64,000 nt of DNA from Gammaproteobacteria bacterium (GCA_026984215.1 JALSSO010000068.1:124001-188000); one strand, 5' to 3'; positions 26,432 to 36,512 are shown, counted from the stretch's first letter. Made by a program: numbers and translations. Notes: generated from the letters alone by a model not told the origin.

Positions 26432-27226
26432 TTTAACCCGCTGCTCGCCACCAGGAAGGCTGCATCAGCCGGGATATTTTCAACAGCCTGGTAGAGCGAC
26501 GCCGCCTATTCCACTACATGCGTTTATCTCAATAAACCACCACATCAATCAGGGCGACAGCAAGCCGCGTGGGCGGTGGCCGCCACATCCGCCAGAAAGC
26601 GAGATCTTCGATTCCCAAAAACCAGCCATGGCAGCAAAGTCAACCCCAGGCCAGTGCCTTCGCAGGTGAAAACGCTGTGGAGGCGGGTCGTCGATCTGGC
26701 ACCTCGCCCAATAAGTCGGCAGGTGAGCCGAGTGTCACGGACAGCGGCGCCGGCGCCGCTTGGCTTCGCTGAGGGCCGTATCAGTCCTTCCGGAATGGGC
26801 TCCCACCAGGCTGGTGGGAAGCGGCTGCGGGGGAAACCGCCCCCGGTGCCACGGCGGTGTCGGGCGGCGGGTTATGACCTCTACGCAGAGTATCGGGTGC
26901 CGGGACAGGCAAGTGTGTCCACCCTTTGCATCATACGTGTCCAGCCAGGCGGCTGTTCCGGACTCGACGCCGTCGAAATCAATCCATGCGGGTTTACGCT
27001 CCCACGTGCCGGCGCTGCATCCTTTCTCACTCTCTGGGATGCAACGTCTTTTGCACAGTCGGTCGCGTGCGGTTCCAAAGGCGAACCGGCGATGGCTCGG
27101 TCGCTGAACGAAGAGCTCTACACTGGATGAGCGGACTTGACGCCGGGTCCGCGCCGCTGCCCTTGCACAAACCCTTCGTGGGGGCGAGGATACGGGTAGA
27201 GGCCAAGCACGACGGAGAACACAGCG
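26432..27226. other. Gene-free stretch downstream of the IS, probably decayed sequence
   Basis: About 800 bp with no convincing gene. Just after the IS, a 30-codon frame ending at 26534 encodes a fragment beginning GCISRDIFNSLVERRR, which looks like the tail of a disrupted gene but matches no family I recognise. A perfect 9-bp hairpin arm pair (TCCCACCAG/CTGGTGGGA) lies near 26801-26819. Other open frames have no plausible start, domain or codon bias. Confidence 0.4.
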
Positions 27227-27766
27227 ATGCGCGCGGGGTGGATCGGTTTGCTTCTGATCACGGTCTCTGGTTTCACGACGGCACTGGCGGGAGGTAAGGG
27301 CATGATCATCCAATCACCTGCGTTCACCCACCTGGGCGAGATCCCCAGGAAGTACACGTGTGACGGCGAGGATGTCTCGCCACCGCTGGTCTGGTCGGGC
27401 ATCCCCGAGGGCGCCAAAAGCCTGGTGCTCATCGTCGACGACCCGGACGCGCCGGACCCTCGGGCGCCAAAAATGACCTGGGTCCACTGGGTACTGTACA
27501 ACCTGCCGCCGGACACCAAGGGGCTTCCCGAGGCGGTGGCCCCGACCGACCTGCCTCCGGGAACCCGCGAGGGCCTCAACGACTGGAAACGCACCGGTTA
27601 CGGCGGCCCCTGCCCGCCCATCGGACGTCATCGCTATTTTCACAAACTGTATGCGCTGGACACCGTGCTCCCGGACCTGGGCATCCCCACCAAGGCGCAG
27701 GTGGAGGCGGCGATGCGGGGACACGTCCTGACGCAAGCCGAGCTGGTGGGTACCTACCAGCGTTGA
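27227..27766 (+). CDS. Exported YbhB/YbcL-family PEBP-like protein
   Basis: A 179-residue protein with a signal peptide (IGLLLITVSGFTTALAGG) and a complete phosphatidylethanolamine-binding-protein fold. Motifs are KYTCDGEDVSPPLVWSGIP, VDDPDAPDP, WVHWVLYNLP and GRHRYFHKLYALD, which line the anion-binding pocket of the family. Bacterial YbhB proteins have no settled function; ligand binding is assumed. The gene stands alone after the IS region and is convergent with an RNA-binding protein gene. Confidence 0.9.
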   Translation: MRAGWIGLLLITVSGFTTALAGGKGMIIQSPAFTHLGEIPRKYTCDGEDVSPPLVWSGIPEGAKSLVLIVDDPDAPDPRAPKMTWVHWVLYNLPPDTKGLPEAVAPTDLPPGTREGLNDWKRTGYGGPCPPIGRHRYFHKLYALDTVLPDLGIPTKAQVEAAMRGHVLTQAELVGTYQR

Positions 27767-27896
27767 AATGGGCGCGGGCTCGGTGCGGGGCGTGTCCACG
27801 CAGCTCGACGTTCTGGAGCGGACCAGTGCGCACAATGTACAGTGCCTGCGGGCCGGCGGATGGTTCTCGCCGCCGGCACGGCGAGAGAACAAAGCA

Positions 27897-27928
27897 AAGA
27901 GGGCCGCGGCTTCCGCCGCGGCCCTCTT
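27897..27928 (-). terminator. Intrinsic terminator of the RRM protein gene
   Basis: A 14-bp perfect stem (27897-27910 with 27915-27928) and TTCC tetraloop, core GAGGGCCGCGGC. Read on the minus strand it is followed by TTTGCTTTGTT. It lies about 50 bp behind the RRM gene; in the plus direction it may also stop the ybhB-like transcript, with a poorer T-run. Confidence 0.8.
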
Positions 27929-27978
27929 CATGCGCTGGTCGGGTTCGACCGCCCAGCGATTCGGCGGAGAGCTTCCGT

Positions 27979-28260
27979 TCAGAAGCGGCCACCGCCGCCG
28001 GCGCGTCGTGGACGGTCGCTACGGGGGCGGGCCTGATTCACTTTGAGGCGGCGCCCCCCCACGGAGGCCTCGTTCAGCCCCTTGATGGCCTGATCGGCCT
28101 CGGAGTTGTTGGGCATCTCAACGAACCCGAATCCCTTGGACTGCCCCGTGAAGCGATCCTCGATGATGCTCACGGAATCGACCACACCGTACTCGGCGAA
28201 CATGCCGCGCAGTTCGTCTTCGGTGGTGGAATAGGGAAGGTTTCCAACGTAAATATTCAT
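27979..28260 (-). CDS. Small RNA-binding protein with one RRM domain
   Basis: A 93-residue protein. RNP2 is IYVGNL at residues 3-8, and RNP1 is KGFGFVEM at about 43-50; the fold is completed by GGRRLKVNQA. A short Arg/Gly-rich tail (PRSDRPRRAGGGG) follows. Bacterial glycine-rich RRM proteins of this size bind single-stranded RNA and are often cold- or growth-regulated. It is monocistronic, with its own terminator downstream and 230 bp of non-coding sequence before the next gene. Confidence 0.92.
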   Translation of the reverse strand: MNIYVGNLPYSTTEDELRGMFAEYGVVDSVSIIEDRFTGQSKGFGFVEMPNNSEADQAIKGLNEASVGGRRLKVNQARPRSDRPRRAGGGGRF

Positions 28261-28490
28261 CGATCGTTTTCTCTATGCAGATTGCGCCGTAATCGTTCGC
28301 ACTGCCGCGCGGCCGGCGCTAGTGCCGCCACGTCAGCCGCCATCCCTCGCGGGATCGCGCTTCAATCACCCTCGTCCGAACCGGAAAGCTGAGCCGAAAG
28401 GCAGGATTCCTGTGGCGGGGGACGCCTCGGGCGTCACGGGCCATTACGCACCCTTTCGTCACGGATGTCAACGAAAATCTCCGCCACCGG

Positions 28491-29540
28491 TCAGTCCTGG
28501 GGCGTGAGCAGATCGGGAATCTCGCCCTGCGGGTCACCGCGATGCGGTGGCCGCAGCCCGAAGTGTCGATAAGCGTTGGCGGTGGCCACCCGACCGCGCG
28601 GGGTGCGCATGAGGAACCCCTGCTGGATGAGATACGGCTCGATCACGTCTTCGATGGTACCCCGCTCCTCGCCGATGGCCGCAGCCAGGTTGTCCAGCCC
28701 CACCGGTCCGCCGGCGAATTTCTCCATCACGGTCAGGAGCAGCACGCGGTCCATGTGGTCGAAGCCGTTGGCGTCCACTTTGAGCAGATCCAGGGCGCGG
28801 CGGGCCACCTCGCCGGTGATGCGCCCCGCGGCGCGCACTTCTGCGTAGTCACGCACACGCCGCAGCAGGCGGTTGGCGATGCGCGGGGTGCCGCGGGCCC
28901 GGCGGGCGATCTCCCCGGCCCCCTCGGGCTCGATGGGCACCCCCAGGATCCCGGCCGCGCGGGTGACGATGCGCGTGAGCTCGGCCACCGAGTAGAACTC
29001 CAGGCGCAGCACCACCCCGAACCGGTCACGCAGCGGGGAGGTGAGCAGACCCGCGCGGGTGGTCGCCCCCACCAGGGTGAAGGGCGCCAGATCCAGCTTG
29101 ATGGAACGGGCGGCCGGACCCTCGCCGATGACGATGTCGAGCTGGAAGTCCTCCATGGCCGGATAGAGGATCTCTTCCACCACGGGACTCAGCCGGTGGA
29201 TCTCGTCCACGAACAGGACGTCACGCGGCTCCAGGTTGGTGAGCAGCGCGGCCAGGTCGCCCGGCTTCTCCAGCACCGGACCGGCGGTGTGGTGCAGTTG
29301 CACGCCCAGCTCGTTGGCGATGATGTGCGCGAGTGTGGTCTTGCCCAGGCCCGGCGGACCGAACACCAGCACATGATCCAGGGCCTCGCCGCGCTGGCGA
29401 GCCGCCGCGATGAAGATCTCGAGCTGCTCTCGGGCCTCGCCCTGACCCACGTATTCGGCCAGGCGACGCGGACGGATGCCTGACTCCAAGGCCTGCTCGC
29501 CGGCCTCGGGCTCGGCGCTGACCAGGCGCGCATCGCTCAT
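28491..29540 (-). CDS. ruvB: Holliday junction branch migration ATPase RuvB
   Basis: A 349-residue AAA+ motor. Walker A is GPPGLGKTT (about 62-70), Walker [10 protein letters not shown], sensor 1 LVGATTRAG, the arginine-finger region SPLRDRFG, and a winged-helix C-terminus ending YRHFGLRPP. With RuvA it drives branch migration of Holliday junctions. It overlaps ruvA by 4 bp (ATGA) in the order yebC-ruvC-ruvA-ruvB. Confidence 0.98.
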   Translation of the reverse strand: MSDARLVSAEPEAGEQALESGIRPRRLAEYVGQGEAREQLEIFIAAARQRGEALDHVLVFGPPGLGKTTLAHIIANELGVQLHHTAGPVLEKPGDLAALLTNLEPRDVLFVDEIHRLSPVVEEILYPAMEDFQLDIVIGEGPAARSIKLDLAPFTLVGATTRAGLLTSPLRDRFGVVLRLEFYSVAELTRIVTRAAGILGVPIEPEGAGEIARRARGTPRIANRLLRRVRDYAEVRAAGRITGEVARRALDLLKVDANGFDHMDRVLLLTVMEKFAGGPVGLDNLAAAIGEERGTIEDVIEPYLIQQGFLMRTPRGRVATANAYRHFGLRPPHRGDPQGEIPDLLTPQD

Positions 29541-30139
29541 GCGAGGCTCCTTTTCAGGGCCAGTCGGATCAGGTCCTCGCTGCGCAGGTCGGGACCGGCC
29601 ACCGCACGAACCATGCGCTCGGCCGCGGCCTCCTTGTAGCCCAGGCTCACCAAGGCGCGCACCGCCTCGGCGGCGGCGTCTTCGGTGGGGGTGGCGGGCG
29701 GAGCGGCGGCGACCACACCAGCCTGCGCAGCCGGCAGCCCGGCGAGCCGGTCGCGCATCTCCACCACCAACCGCTCGGCGGTCTTGCGTCCGATGCCCGG
29801 CAGGCGGGTGAGCCCCTGAGCGTCGCCGCCATGCACGCAGCGCCGGAACTCCTCCACGCTCATGCCCGAGAGGATCGCCAACGCCGTGCGCGCGCCCACC
29901 CCGCTGACCCGGATCAGGTGCCGGAACAGGGCGCGCTCCGCCTCGGTGAGAAAACCGTAGAGGAGCTGCGCATCCTCGCGCACCACCAGATGCGTGAGCA
30001 GCACCACCGACTCGCCCACCGCGGGCAGGTGGCAGAAGGTGGACATGGGCGCCTCCAGCTCATAGCCCACACCGCCCGCGTCGATCATCAGGTGGGGCGG
30101 CTCCTTGGCCACCAGCTCACCGCGCAGGCGCCCGATCAC
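29537..30139 (-). CDS. ruvA: Holliday junction DNA-binding protein RuvA
   Basis: A 200-residue protein with a GTG start that overlaps the ruvC stop (GTGA). It begins [20 protein letters not shown] (OB-fold), has two helix-hairpin-helix motifs, [16 protein letters not shown] and [16 protein letters not shown], a variable Ala/Pro-rich linker, and the C-terminal RuvB-binding domain ([19 protein letters not shown]). It holds the junction in a square-planar form and loads RuvB. Confidence 0.97.
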   Translation of the reverse strand: MIGRLRGELVAKEPPHLMIDAGGVGYELEAPMSTFCHLPAVGESVVLLTHLVVREDAQLLYGFLTEAERALFRHLIRVSGVGARTALAILSGMSVEEFRRCVHGGDAQGLTRLPGIGRKTAERLVVEMRDRLAGLPAAQAGVVAAAPPATPTEDAAAEAVRALVSLGYKEAAAERMVRAVAGPDLRSEDLIRLALKRSLA

Positions 30140-30642
30140 CGGACCCGCCCTCCCCCCGCCACCAGGCGCGCACGGGTCGCCTGCGTGTGGGCGTGGCACA
30201 AGGCCACGGCCAAGGCGTCGGCGGCGTCCTCGGCCGGGGCCTCGCTCAGGCCGAGCAGCCGGCAGACCATGTGCTGGACCTGGGCCTTTTCCGCCCCGCC
30301 CTGCCCCACCACGGCGAGCTTCACCGCCCGCGCGCTGTATTCAGCCACCGGCAGCGAGCGGCTCACCCCGGCGCAGATGGCCGCGCCGCGGGCGTGCCCC
30401 AGCTTGAGTGCGCTGGAGGGGTTGCGGGACACGAACACCTCCTCCACCGCCACCGCCTCGGGGGCATAACGATCCACCACGGCCAGCACACCGCGATAGA
30501 TCAGGCCGAGCCGCTCGGCCAGCGCCACCGACCCCAGGCGGATGCAACCGTCGGCCACGTATCGGCTGCGCCGCCCGTCGCTGTCGATCACCCCGTAGCC
30601 CGTGACCCGCGAGCCCGGATCGATGCCGAGGATGCGGATCAC
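30136..30642 (-). CDS. ruvC: Holliday junction resolvase RuvC
   Basis: A 168-residue endonuclease with RNase H fold, starting at a GTG overlapping the yebC stop. Catalytic acids are visible in ILGIDPGS (Asp), [11 protein letters not shown] (Glu) and [13 protein letters not shown] (Asp pair); the DNA-binding helix has [11 protein letters not shown]. It cuts Holliday junctions symmetrically with RuvAB. Normal length; the C-terminus is short and basic. Confidence 0.97.
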   Translation of the reverse strand: MIRILGIDPGSRVTGYGVIDSDGRRSRYVADGCIRLGSVALAERLGLIYRGVLAVVDRYAPEAVAVEEVFVSRNPSSALKLGHARGAAICAGVSRSLPVAEYSARAVKLAVVGQGGAEKAQVQHMVCRLLGLSEAPAEDAADALAVALCHAHTQATRARLVAGGGRVR

Positions 30643-31385
30643 GCCATGCTCTCGAGGACCTTGTCGGGGATCTCGGCGTTGGAATACACGCGTTGCACGT
30701 CGTCCAGGTCCTCCAGCATGTCCTGCAGGCGCAGCATCTTCTCGGCCTGGTCGGCGTTCAGTTCCACGGTGGTCTCGGGACGCATGGTGACCTCGGCGTA
30801 TTCGGGGTCGAACCCGGCGGCGATCATGGCCTCCTTGACGGCGATGAACTCCTTGGGCGCGGTGATCACCTCCATGCTGCCATCCTCGGCGCCGACCACG
30901 TCCTCGGCGCCGGCCTCCAGGGCCGCCTCCATGAGGGCGTCCTCGTCCACCCCGGCGGGGTAGCCCAGCACGCCCTGCTCCTTGAACAGATAGGCCACCG
31001 AACCCGAGGTACCGAGATTCCCGCCCATCTTGGTGAAGGCGTGGCGCACCTCGGCCACCGTGCGGTTTCGGTTGTCGGTCATGCAATCGACCATCACCGC
31101 CACGCCGCCCGGGCCATATCCCTCGTAGCGCACCTCCTCGTAGGCCTCGCCCTCCTGGGCACCGGCCCCGCGCTTGATGGCCCGCTCGATGGTGTCCTTG
31201 GGCATGTTGGCGCTCAAGGCCCGGTCCACCGCCAGACGCAGGCGCGGGTTGGCCTCCGGATCGGGGCCGCCGATGCGCGCCGCCACGGTGATCTCGCGGA
31301 TGAGTTTGGTGAAGATCTTGCCCCGCTTGGCGTCCTGCGCCTTCTTGCGGTGCTGGATGTTGGCCCACTTGCTGTGTCCTGCCAT
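30639..31385 (-). CDS. yebC: YebC/PmpR-family protein
   Basis: A 248-residue protein starting [20 protein letters not shown], the hallmark of the TACO1/YebC family, with [29 protein letters not shown] and an acidic C-terminal domain. Members have been described as transcription regulators and, for TACO1/YebC, as factors that relieve ribosome stalling at proline-rich sequences. It heads the ruvCAB cluster. Confidence 0.96.
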   Translation of the reverse strand: MAGHSKWANIQHRKKAQDAKRGKIFTKLIREITVAARIGGPDPEANPRLRLAVDRALSANMPKDTIERAIKRGAGAQEGEAYEEVRYEGYGPGGVAVMVDCMTDNRNRTVAEVRHAFTKMGGNLGTSGSVAYLFKEQGVLGYPAGVDEDALMEAALEAGAEDVVGAEDGSMEVITAPKEFIAVKEAMIAAGFDPEYAEVTMRPETTVELNADQAEKMLRLQDMLEDLDDVQRVYSNAEIPDKVLESMA

Positions 31386-31407
31386 GGTGTTTCCCGGTTC
31401 CTGCGAC

Positions 31408-32073
31408 TCAACGCCGCGATTGTACCGCCTGCCGGGCATCGCCGGTAAACCGGCCGTGCCACAAAAAGTCGCAGACCGCCGCAGCCGCATCGGCGGCGAA
31501 CAGGAGCGTGAAATGCGTGTGGGGGAGCAGGCAGCAGTGCTGCACCCACTCGGGGCAGGCCTCGCGCACCTCCACCACGCCGTCGTTGGGCGGTTCCAGG
31601 GCACGCAGCAGGAGCGACCCAGCACCCACCGGCCGGGTTCCGGCCACCACGCCGAGCACACGGCTCCCGTGCCAGCGCGGCAAGCGCCCGTCCAGTCCCC
31701 CTTCGAAACTGCGCCCGAGCAGCCGGCGCCCCAAGCGCCAGCGCCACAGCTTCCCGGCGGCCCGACTGCCGGCCAGGGGCGGGGCCAGCATGACGATCCT
31801 CCCCGGCGCCTGGATCGGGGCCAGATCGAACAGTTGATACACCACCAGTCCACCCAGGCTATGGGTGACGAAATGCACGCGGCGCGCCTCGAGTCCGCGC
31901 AGGAATGCGGCGAGCCTCCGGGCATTCTCGCGCACCGGCCGCCGCACCGACGCATAGCGAAAGCGCCGACACGCAAAGCCGCATCGCTCCAACCGGCGCT
32001 GTAGCGGCACCAGCTCCAGCCCCGTCATCCAGAGCCCGTGCACGAGCACGACCACCTCGCCTTCCCGGCTCAT
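31408..32073 (-). CDS. Alpha/beta-hydrolase (lipase/PGAP1-like esterase)
   Basis: A 221-residue protein. The first strand ends [12 protein letters not shown] (oxyanion hole), the nucleophile elbow is VTHSLGGLV (G-x-S-x-G variant with His-Ser-Leu-Gly-Gly), and a late His lies in [11 protein letters not shown]. The size and HSLGG motif resemble small cytoplasmic esterases. The start overlaps the nudB stop (ATGA) and the gene is followed by yebC. Substrate unknown. Confidence 0.8.
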   Translation of the reverse strand: MSREGEVVVLVHGLWMTGLELVPLQRRLERCGFACRRFRYASVRRPVRENARRLAAFLRGLEARRVHFVTHSLGGLVVYQLFDLAPIQAPGRIVMLAPPLAGSRAAGKLWRWRLGRRLLGRSFEGGLDGRLPRWHGSRVLGVVAGTRPVGAGSLLLRALEPPNDGVVEVREACPEWVQHCCLLPHTHFTLLFAADAAAAVCDFLWHGRFTGDARQAVQSRR

Positions 32074-32576
32074 GCGGGCGAGTCCGGCACGCAGGCCAGG
32101 ATCGCCGCACGGTTGGAACGAGACCCCGTCAGGCGCGCCGCCGCCTGACGATCCAGCCATCGCCAGGCATCGTGCTCCTCCCCCGCCAGACGCACGGGCA
32201 CGGGCGCCGGCAGCACGAGACGAAAAACATGCTCGCGGTTGTGCGTGACGCCGGGTGCGTAGCGGTCCAGGAACTGCGGGTAGATCTCGAACCACTGCGT
32301 CATCGCGCAGGGCTCGATGCCCGCGCAATCCAGCCCCGTCTCCTCCCAGACTTCCCGGCAGGCTGCCGTCAAGGGTTCCTCGTCCCAGCGTAGCGCGCCC
32401 GTCACCGACTGCCAGTAGCCCGCCGGGTTTCGCCGACGCAACAGCAACACGCGCCCGTCCCGGCTATGGACCACGACCAGCACCGACTCCGGCCGCCGGT
32501 ATCGGCCCCCCACGCCTTGCCGCCGTCCGCTCAAACCGCCTCCCTCACCCCGGCGCGCACACCCGAGCCGTTTCAT
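32070..32576 (-). CDS. nudB: Dihydroneopterin triphosphate diphosphatase (Nudix)
   Basis: A 168-residue Nudix hydrolase. The Nudix box is G-x5-E-x7-REVWEETGL at about 60-82, and the surrounding sequence (YWQSVTGALRWDEEP, EHVFRLVLPAP, EHDAWRWLDRQAA) matches NudB/NtpA, which removes pyrophosphate from dihydroneopterin triphosphate in folate synthesis. Gene order beside ruvC/yebC also matches other gammaproteobacteria. The first 25 residues before GGRYRRPESVLVVV are Gly/Arg-rich and may be over-extended. Confidence 0.88.
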   Translation of the reverse strand: MKRLGCARRGEGGGLSGRRQGVGGRYRRPESVLVVVHSRDGRVLLLRRRNPAGYWQSVTGALRWDEEPLTAACREVWEETGLDCAGIEPCAMTQWFEIYPQFLDRYAPGVTHNREHVFRLVLPAPVPVRLAGEEHDAWRWLDRQAAARLTGSRSNRAAILACVPDSPA

Positions 32577-32635
32577 CCCATCGCCAAATCTGGCAGGATG
32601 GGCGCCCTGACCGTTACGGCACTCGATGCAGCGGC

Positions 32636-33790
32636 ATGGACCACGGGCACACGAACCTCCTCACGTTCCGTCACGGGCCTGGCCGGGCCGTCTCATTACT
32701 GCTCGGGGCGGTGCTGCTGCTCGGTGGCTGCAGCACGACCGGACCCACCGTCTCGCCAAAGGATGCCGGGATCGCCGAGGTCCACCTCCGAGCCGCCGAG
32801 GAGATGCTGCGCCAGGGCAACCCGGAATTGGCCCTACGCCGGGTCCAACAGGCCTTGAAGCACGACCCCACCAATCCGCGCGCCTACATGGAGGCCGGCC
32901 GGATCTACGCCGCCAACGACCAACCCGGCCTGGCACGCAAATACTACGCCAAGGCGCTGGAGCTTGCCCCCGACGATCCAGCCGTGATCAACGACTATGC
33001 CCGCTTTCTCTGTCAGCATGGGGAGACGACGGAGGGGGAGCGCCTGTTCCTGACGCTCGGCGAAGCGGCCGATCCGCGCCTGCGCGCGGTGGCCTTCGCC
33101 AACGCCGGGCTGTGCGTGTCACGCATCCCGGACACCGAGCGGGCCGCACAGTACTTCCGGGCCGCGGTGGAGGCCGACCCCGGCCTGGCCACGGCCTATT
33201 ACCAGCTCGCGCGCATCTACTTCGACAAGGGCCGTTATCCACAGGCCGAACGCGCGATCCGCAAGTATTTCGCCTACGCCAAGCCCGCCCCGAAGGCCCT
33301 GCTCCTGGGCATGCGGATCGCAGAGAAGACGGGCGATGACGAGGCGTTCCAGCGATATGGCGAGCAGATGCTCGAAGACTTCCCGGGCACCACCCAGGGC
33401 CGGGAAGCCGCCCGCATGTTGGGAGCGCATCTGGGCGTGTCCACGACGGACAATCCGTCGAGCCGCCCCGCCCATCTCCAACGGGAAGTCTGGCTCATGG
33501 CCCGGCCACCGGACCATTACACCATCCAGCTCCTGGAAACGCCCAACGAACGGGCCATGGGCTTCATCGCACGCGCCTTTCCCCTGGCCGAGACGCTCGC
33601 CTACTACCGCATCCGCGGCAGCGAAGGCACGCGCTATGTCCTGGTCTACGGCGACTTCGCCACCCGCAACGCGGCCCAGCGGGCCCTGAACAAGCTCCCG
33701 AACGATCTCAAAGCGCTCAAACCACACATCACCCGCATGGCCCACATCCAGGCGCAGATCCAACAACAGGCGCCGGCCAGTGGCGCTTGA
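32636..33790 (+). CDS. TPR lipoprotein with C-terminal SPOR domain (PilW/PilF-like)
   Basis: A 384-residue protein. The lipobox is LLLGGC with Cys at about 32. Residues 50-250 are TPRs in the PilF/PilW pattern (ALRRVQQALKHDPTNPRAY, YYAKALELAPDDPAVINDYA, YFRAAVEADPGLATAYYQLA), which act in type IV pilus secretin assembly. The C-terminal 85 residues (HYTIQLLETPNERAMGFIA through VLVYGDFATRNAAQRAL) form a SPOR domain that binds denuded peptidoglycan glycan strands. The TPR-SPOR fusion is unusual, and the usual pilW neighbours (rlmN, rodZ, ispG) are missing. It may instead anchor an envelope complex at septa. Confidence 0.8.
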   Translation: MDHGHTNLLTFRHGPGRAVSLLLGAVLLLGGCSTTGPTVSPKDAGIAEVHLRAAEEMLRQGNPELALRRVQQALKHDPTNPRAYMEAGRIYAANDQPGLARKYYAKALELAPDDPAVINDYARFLCQHGETTEGERLFLTLGEAADPRLRAVAFANAGLCVSRIPDTERAAQYFRAAVEADPGLATAYYQLARIYFDKGRYPQAERAIRKYFAYAKPAPKALLLGMRIAEKTGDDEAFQRYGEQMLEDFPGTTQGREAARMLGAHLGVSTTDNPSSRPAHLQREVWLMARPPDHYTIQLLETPNERAMGFIARAFPLAETLAYYRIRGSEGTRYVLVYGDFATRNAAQRALNKLPNDLKALKPHITRMAHIQAQIQQQAPASGA

Positions 33791-33959
33791 GAACCCGCCG
33801 CGGCCGGGCGACGCAGCAACTCGCCGAGACCGGTTTCCGAATGTGAGGCGCCAGTCCTCTCCCGCCGGCGGCCGCGGCCGTCGTACACGAGCGTCGATGT
33901 CCCTGCCCGCCCCGCGCCGTTTGGCGGAACACGACCCGCGGTCGCAGACCGGTGCCGAC

Positions 33960-34430
33960 TCAGAACGGAATATCGTCGTCGAAGTCGTCCGGCGGTGGAG
34001 AAGACGAGGTGGCCGGCTGGGCCGGAGCCTGCTCCTGACGCGCGGGAGCGGCCTGGCGGGCCGGTCGCTCGCCGAAAGGTGCATCGCCGCCGCCGCGTGA
34101 GTCGAGCATCTGCATGTCGTTGGCCACGATCTCGGTGGTCCAGCGGTCCTGCCCGTCCTGGCCCTGCCATTTGCGGGTCTGCAGTCGGCCCTCGATGTAG
34201 ACCTTCGAACCCTTGCGCAGGTACTCGCCCGCCACCTCGGCCAGCTTGCCCAGCAGCACCACGCGGTGCCATTCGGTGTGGTCCTGCCATTCCCCCGTCT
34301 CGCGGTCCTTGCGACGTTCGGTGGTGGCGAGCCGGACATTGGCCATCGCGAACCCGCTGGGCGTATAGCGCACATCCGGATCCCCGCCCAGATTGCCGAT
34401 CAGAATGACTTTGTTGATGCCTCTGGCCAT
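33960..34430 (-). CDS. ssb: Single-stranded DNA-binding protein
   Basis: A 156-residue SSB starting [20 protein letters not shown], with an OB-fold containing [20 protein letters not shown] and [16 protein letters not shown] Gln/Ala/Pro-rich linker leads to the acidic tip DDFDDDIPF, which recruits repair and replication partners. It follows an MFS gene on the same strand (20 bp gap), a common gammaproteobacterial arrangement. The 170 bp before its end hold no gene and no clear terminator. Confidence 0.97.
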   Translation of the reverse strand: MARGINKVILIGNLGGDPDVRYTPSGFAMANVRLATTERRKDRETGEWQDHTEWHRVVLLGKLAEVAGEYLRKGSKVYIEGRLQTRKWQGQDGQDRWTTEIVANDMQMLDSRGGGDAPFGERPARQAAPARQEQAPAQPATSSSPPPDDFDDDIPF

Positions 34431-34450
34431 GTCGTCGATTCGTTCCTGGT

Positions 34451-35827
34451 TCAGGCAGGCGCGGCGAACGCCCGCAGTTGCGATTCATCCAGGGCCTTGC
34501 GGTCCACCTTGAGGTAGGCCACGCCCTCCTCCGGGATCACCACGGCCTCGGCCACTCCGGGGAGCGCTTCCAGGCGCGCCGCAACCGCCTCGGCCTGATC
34601 GGGTGCCACCTCGCCCACCCGCATGATGTAACTGGATAGATAGGGCGGCCGGCGCATGGTGGCAGCCGCCACCAACCAGACGGCGATCATCAGCGCACCG
34701 CCGGCGAACACCCCCTCGGCGCCGAAATGCCCGTACAAGGCGCCGCCCAGGGCCCCGCCCACGAAGGCCCCGAGGAACTGGCTGGTCGAATACACCCCCA
34801 TGGCAGAGCCCTTGGCGTCGGGTGGCGCGATCTTACTCACCAGGGAAGGCAACGATGCCTCCAGCAGATTGAAGGCGACGAAGAACAGGAAAAGCGCCAG
34901 CACCAGCGTCCACAGTCCATGCGCCACTTCCGCCAGGCCGAGCTCGGCCAGCAGCAACAACCCCACGGCCCCGATGAACACCGGCTTCAGCTTGTGGCGC
35001 TTCTCGCCCACGATGAGCAACGGCAGCATCAGAAAGAACGACAGCCCCATCACCGGCAGATACACCAGCCAGTGTCGGCCCACCGCGAGCCCGCCCAGGT
35101 CTTTGAGCAGCACGGGAACCACCACGAAGTTGGCCGTGAGCACCATGTGAAGCGTGAACACGCCCAGATCCAGACGCAACAGCTCCGGGTTGCCGATCAC
35201 CCGCCGCAACGCATCGGCCACCACGGCCGTGTCGCGCCCCGCGTGCGTATGCACGGGACTGGGTACCGCCAAGACCACGATGGCGATGGCCACCAGCGCC
35301 AGCACCGCCGTGAGCCAGAAAATCCCTTGCACACCCATCCACTCGTCCAGCACCGGTCCCAGCACCAGGGCGAGCGAGAACGACAGGCCGATGCTCATAC
35401 CGATGGAGGCCATCATCTTCACACGCTGCTCTTCGCGCGTGAGGTCGGCCGCCAGCGCCATGACCGCCGCCGCGATCGCACCCGCGCCCTGCAAGGCGCG
35501 CCCCGCCACCACGCCATGGATGGTGTCGGAGAGCGCCGCCAACACGCTGCCCGCGGCGAAGACCAGCAACCCTCCGACGATCACCGGCTTGCGCCCGATC
35601 CGGTCCGAAAGAGTGCCCAGGGGGATCTGAAAGACCGCCTGGGTGAGGCCGTAGATGCCGATGGCCAGCCCGATGAGGAACGGCGTGACCCCCGCGAGCT
35701 CCTTGGCATAGACGGCGAACACGGGCAGGATCATGAACAATCCCAGCATGCGCACCGCATAGACCGAGGCGAGCGCCAGGGTGGCCCGGCGCTCCAGGGG
35801 GGTCATTCCGTTCGAGTCAGCCTGCAT
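34451..35827 (-). CDS. MFS transporter with C-terminal YAM-like domain (YajR type)
   Basis: A 458-residue protein with 12 hydrophobic segments. The inter-helix motif [13 protein letters not shown] (motif A of drug/H+ antiporters) lies after TM2. After the last helix about 75 soluble residues form a beta-alpha-beta domain ([24 protein letters not shown]), like the YAM domain of E. coli YajR. The substrate is unknown. ATG at 35827 is chosen; an in-frame TTG ten codons earlier and an ATG seven codons later are alternatives. It is usually found between ssb and uvrA, as nearly here. Confidence 0.88.
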   Translation of the reverse strand: MQADSNGMTPLERRATLALASVYAVRMLGLFMILPVFAVYAKELAGVTPFLIGLAIGIYGLTQAVFQIPLGTLSDRIGRKPVIVGGLLVFAAGSVLAALSDTIHGVVAGRALQGAGAIAAAVMALAADLTREEQRVKMMASIGMSIGLSFSLALVLGPVLDEWMGVQGIFWLTAVLALVAIAIVVLAVPSPVHTHAGRDTAVVADALRRVIGNPELLRLDLGVFTLHMVLTANFVVVPVLLKDLGGLAVGRHWLVYLPVMGLSFFLMLPLLIVGEKRHKLKPVFIGAVGLLLLAELGLAEVAHGLWTLVLALFLFFVAFNLLEASLPSLVSKIAPPDAKGSAMGVYSTSQFLGAFVGGALGGALYGHFGAEGVFAGGALMIAVWLVAAATMRRPPYLSSYIMRVGEVAPDQAEAVAARLEALPGVAEAVVIPEEGVAYLKVDRKALDESQLRAFAAPA

Positions 35828-36092
35828 CGCTCGGGGAGAGCCGTCTCCTCTCGTCAAAGGCGGGGTATTTTATCAGAACACGCGACCGGGACCGCGCCCC
35901 CGGCAGGCGCCGCACCCGCACCGCGAGAGCCGGGTCACGCGGGGCGTCGTGCCGTGCGCCCGGCGTTTGCCGGACAGCCGCGAGCGCCACGGCCTTACCG
36001 CGGTTTCACCGCCGCACAGAGCGGATCGCGGTGGCCGGCACGGAGCCCGGAAGCCGTCCGCGCCGGCCACCGCCGGCAAAGCGGGGACGCCC

Positions 36093-36512
36093 TCAGACCT
36101 CGGCGACGTTCAGCCAGAGGTCATGGATGTTGCACAGGCTCAGCACATGGATCCGCCCCGCATACCGCCCGAGATCGAAGTCCGACACCGGTGCCTTCGT
36201 CTTCATGGGATCGAAGCGGTTTTCCATCAGGAACCGGTAGTTCCCGTCCAGCACCACATGCTTGATGATGTAGTGCTCGCATCCGCGCATCTCGTGCGAG
36301 GTGACAACCCGGATGCGGGTCCCCGCCGGGCCCTTCTCCACCTCGATGTGGGGCAGGTGGCCGCCCACTTTCTTGCTCCAGCGTCCCGGGGCGTCCTTCG
36401 TATAGTAGACCCCGCCGGCCATGCTCGGGGGATTGGCCAGCACCGATTGCGGCGCGATGATTCCAGCGGCACCGCCCAGCCCGACCAGCCGGATGAATGT
36501 TCTGCGCTCCAT
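36093..36512 (-). CDS. Tat-exported superoxide-reductase-like (SORL) protein
   Basis: A 139-residue protein. GAGGAGGAG precedes the ATG and the N-terminus is a twin-arginine signal (ERRTFIRLVGLGG). The mature part has neelaredoxin/desulfoferrodoxin features: GGHLPHIE, SHEMRGCEHYIIKHV and the Cys/His motif LCNIHDLW, which together can give the four-His, one-Cys iron site. The Lys that normally precedes the first His of the EKHVP motif is replaced by Gly, so superoxide chemistry may be altered. Cofactor-bound proteins are typical Tat cargo. Neighbours are the unrelated MFS gene and divergent uvrA. Confidence 0.8.
   Translation of the reverse strand: MERRTFIRLVGLGGAAGIIAPQSVLANPPSMAGGVYYTKDAPGRWSKKVGGHLPHIEVEKGPAGTRIRVVTSHEMRGCEHYIIKHVVLDGNYRFLMENRFDPMKTKAPVSDFDLGRYAGRIHVLSLCNIHDLWLNVAEV

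Noticed and set aside
26576-27130. A 184-codon open frame in the debris after the IS
   Set aside because: No plausible ribosome-binding site, low-complexity mixed composition, no domain.
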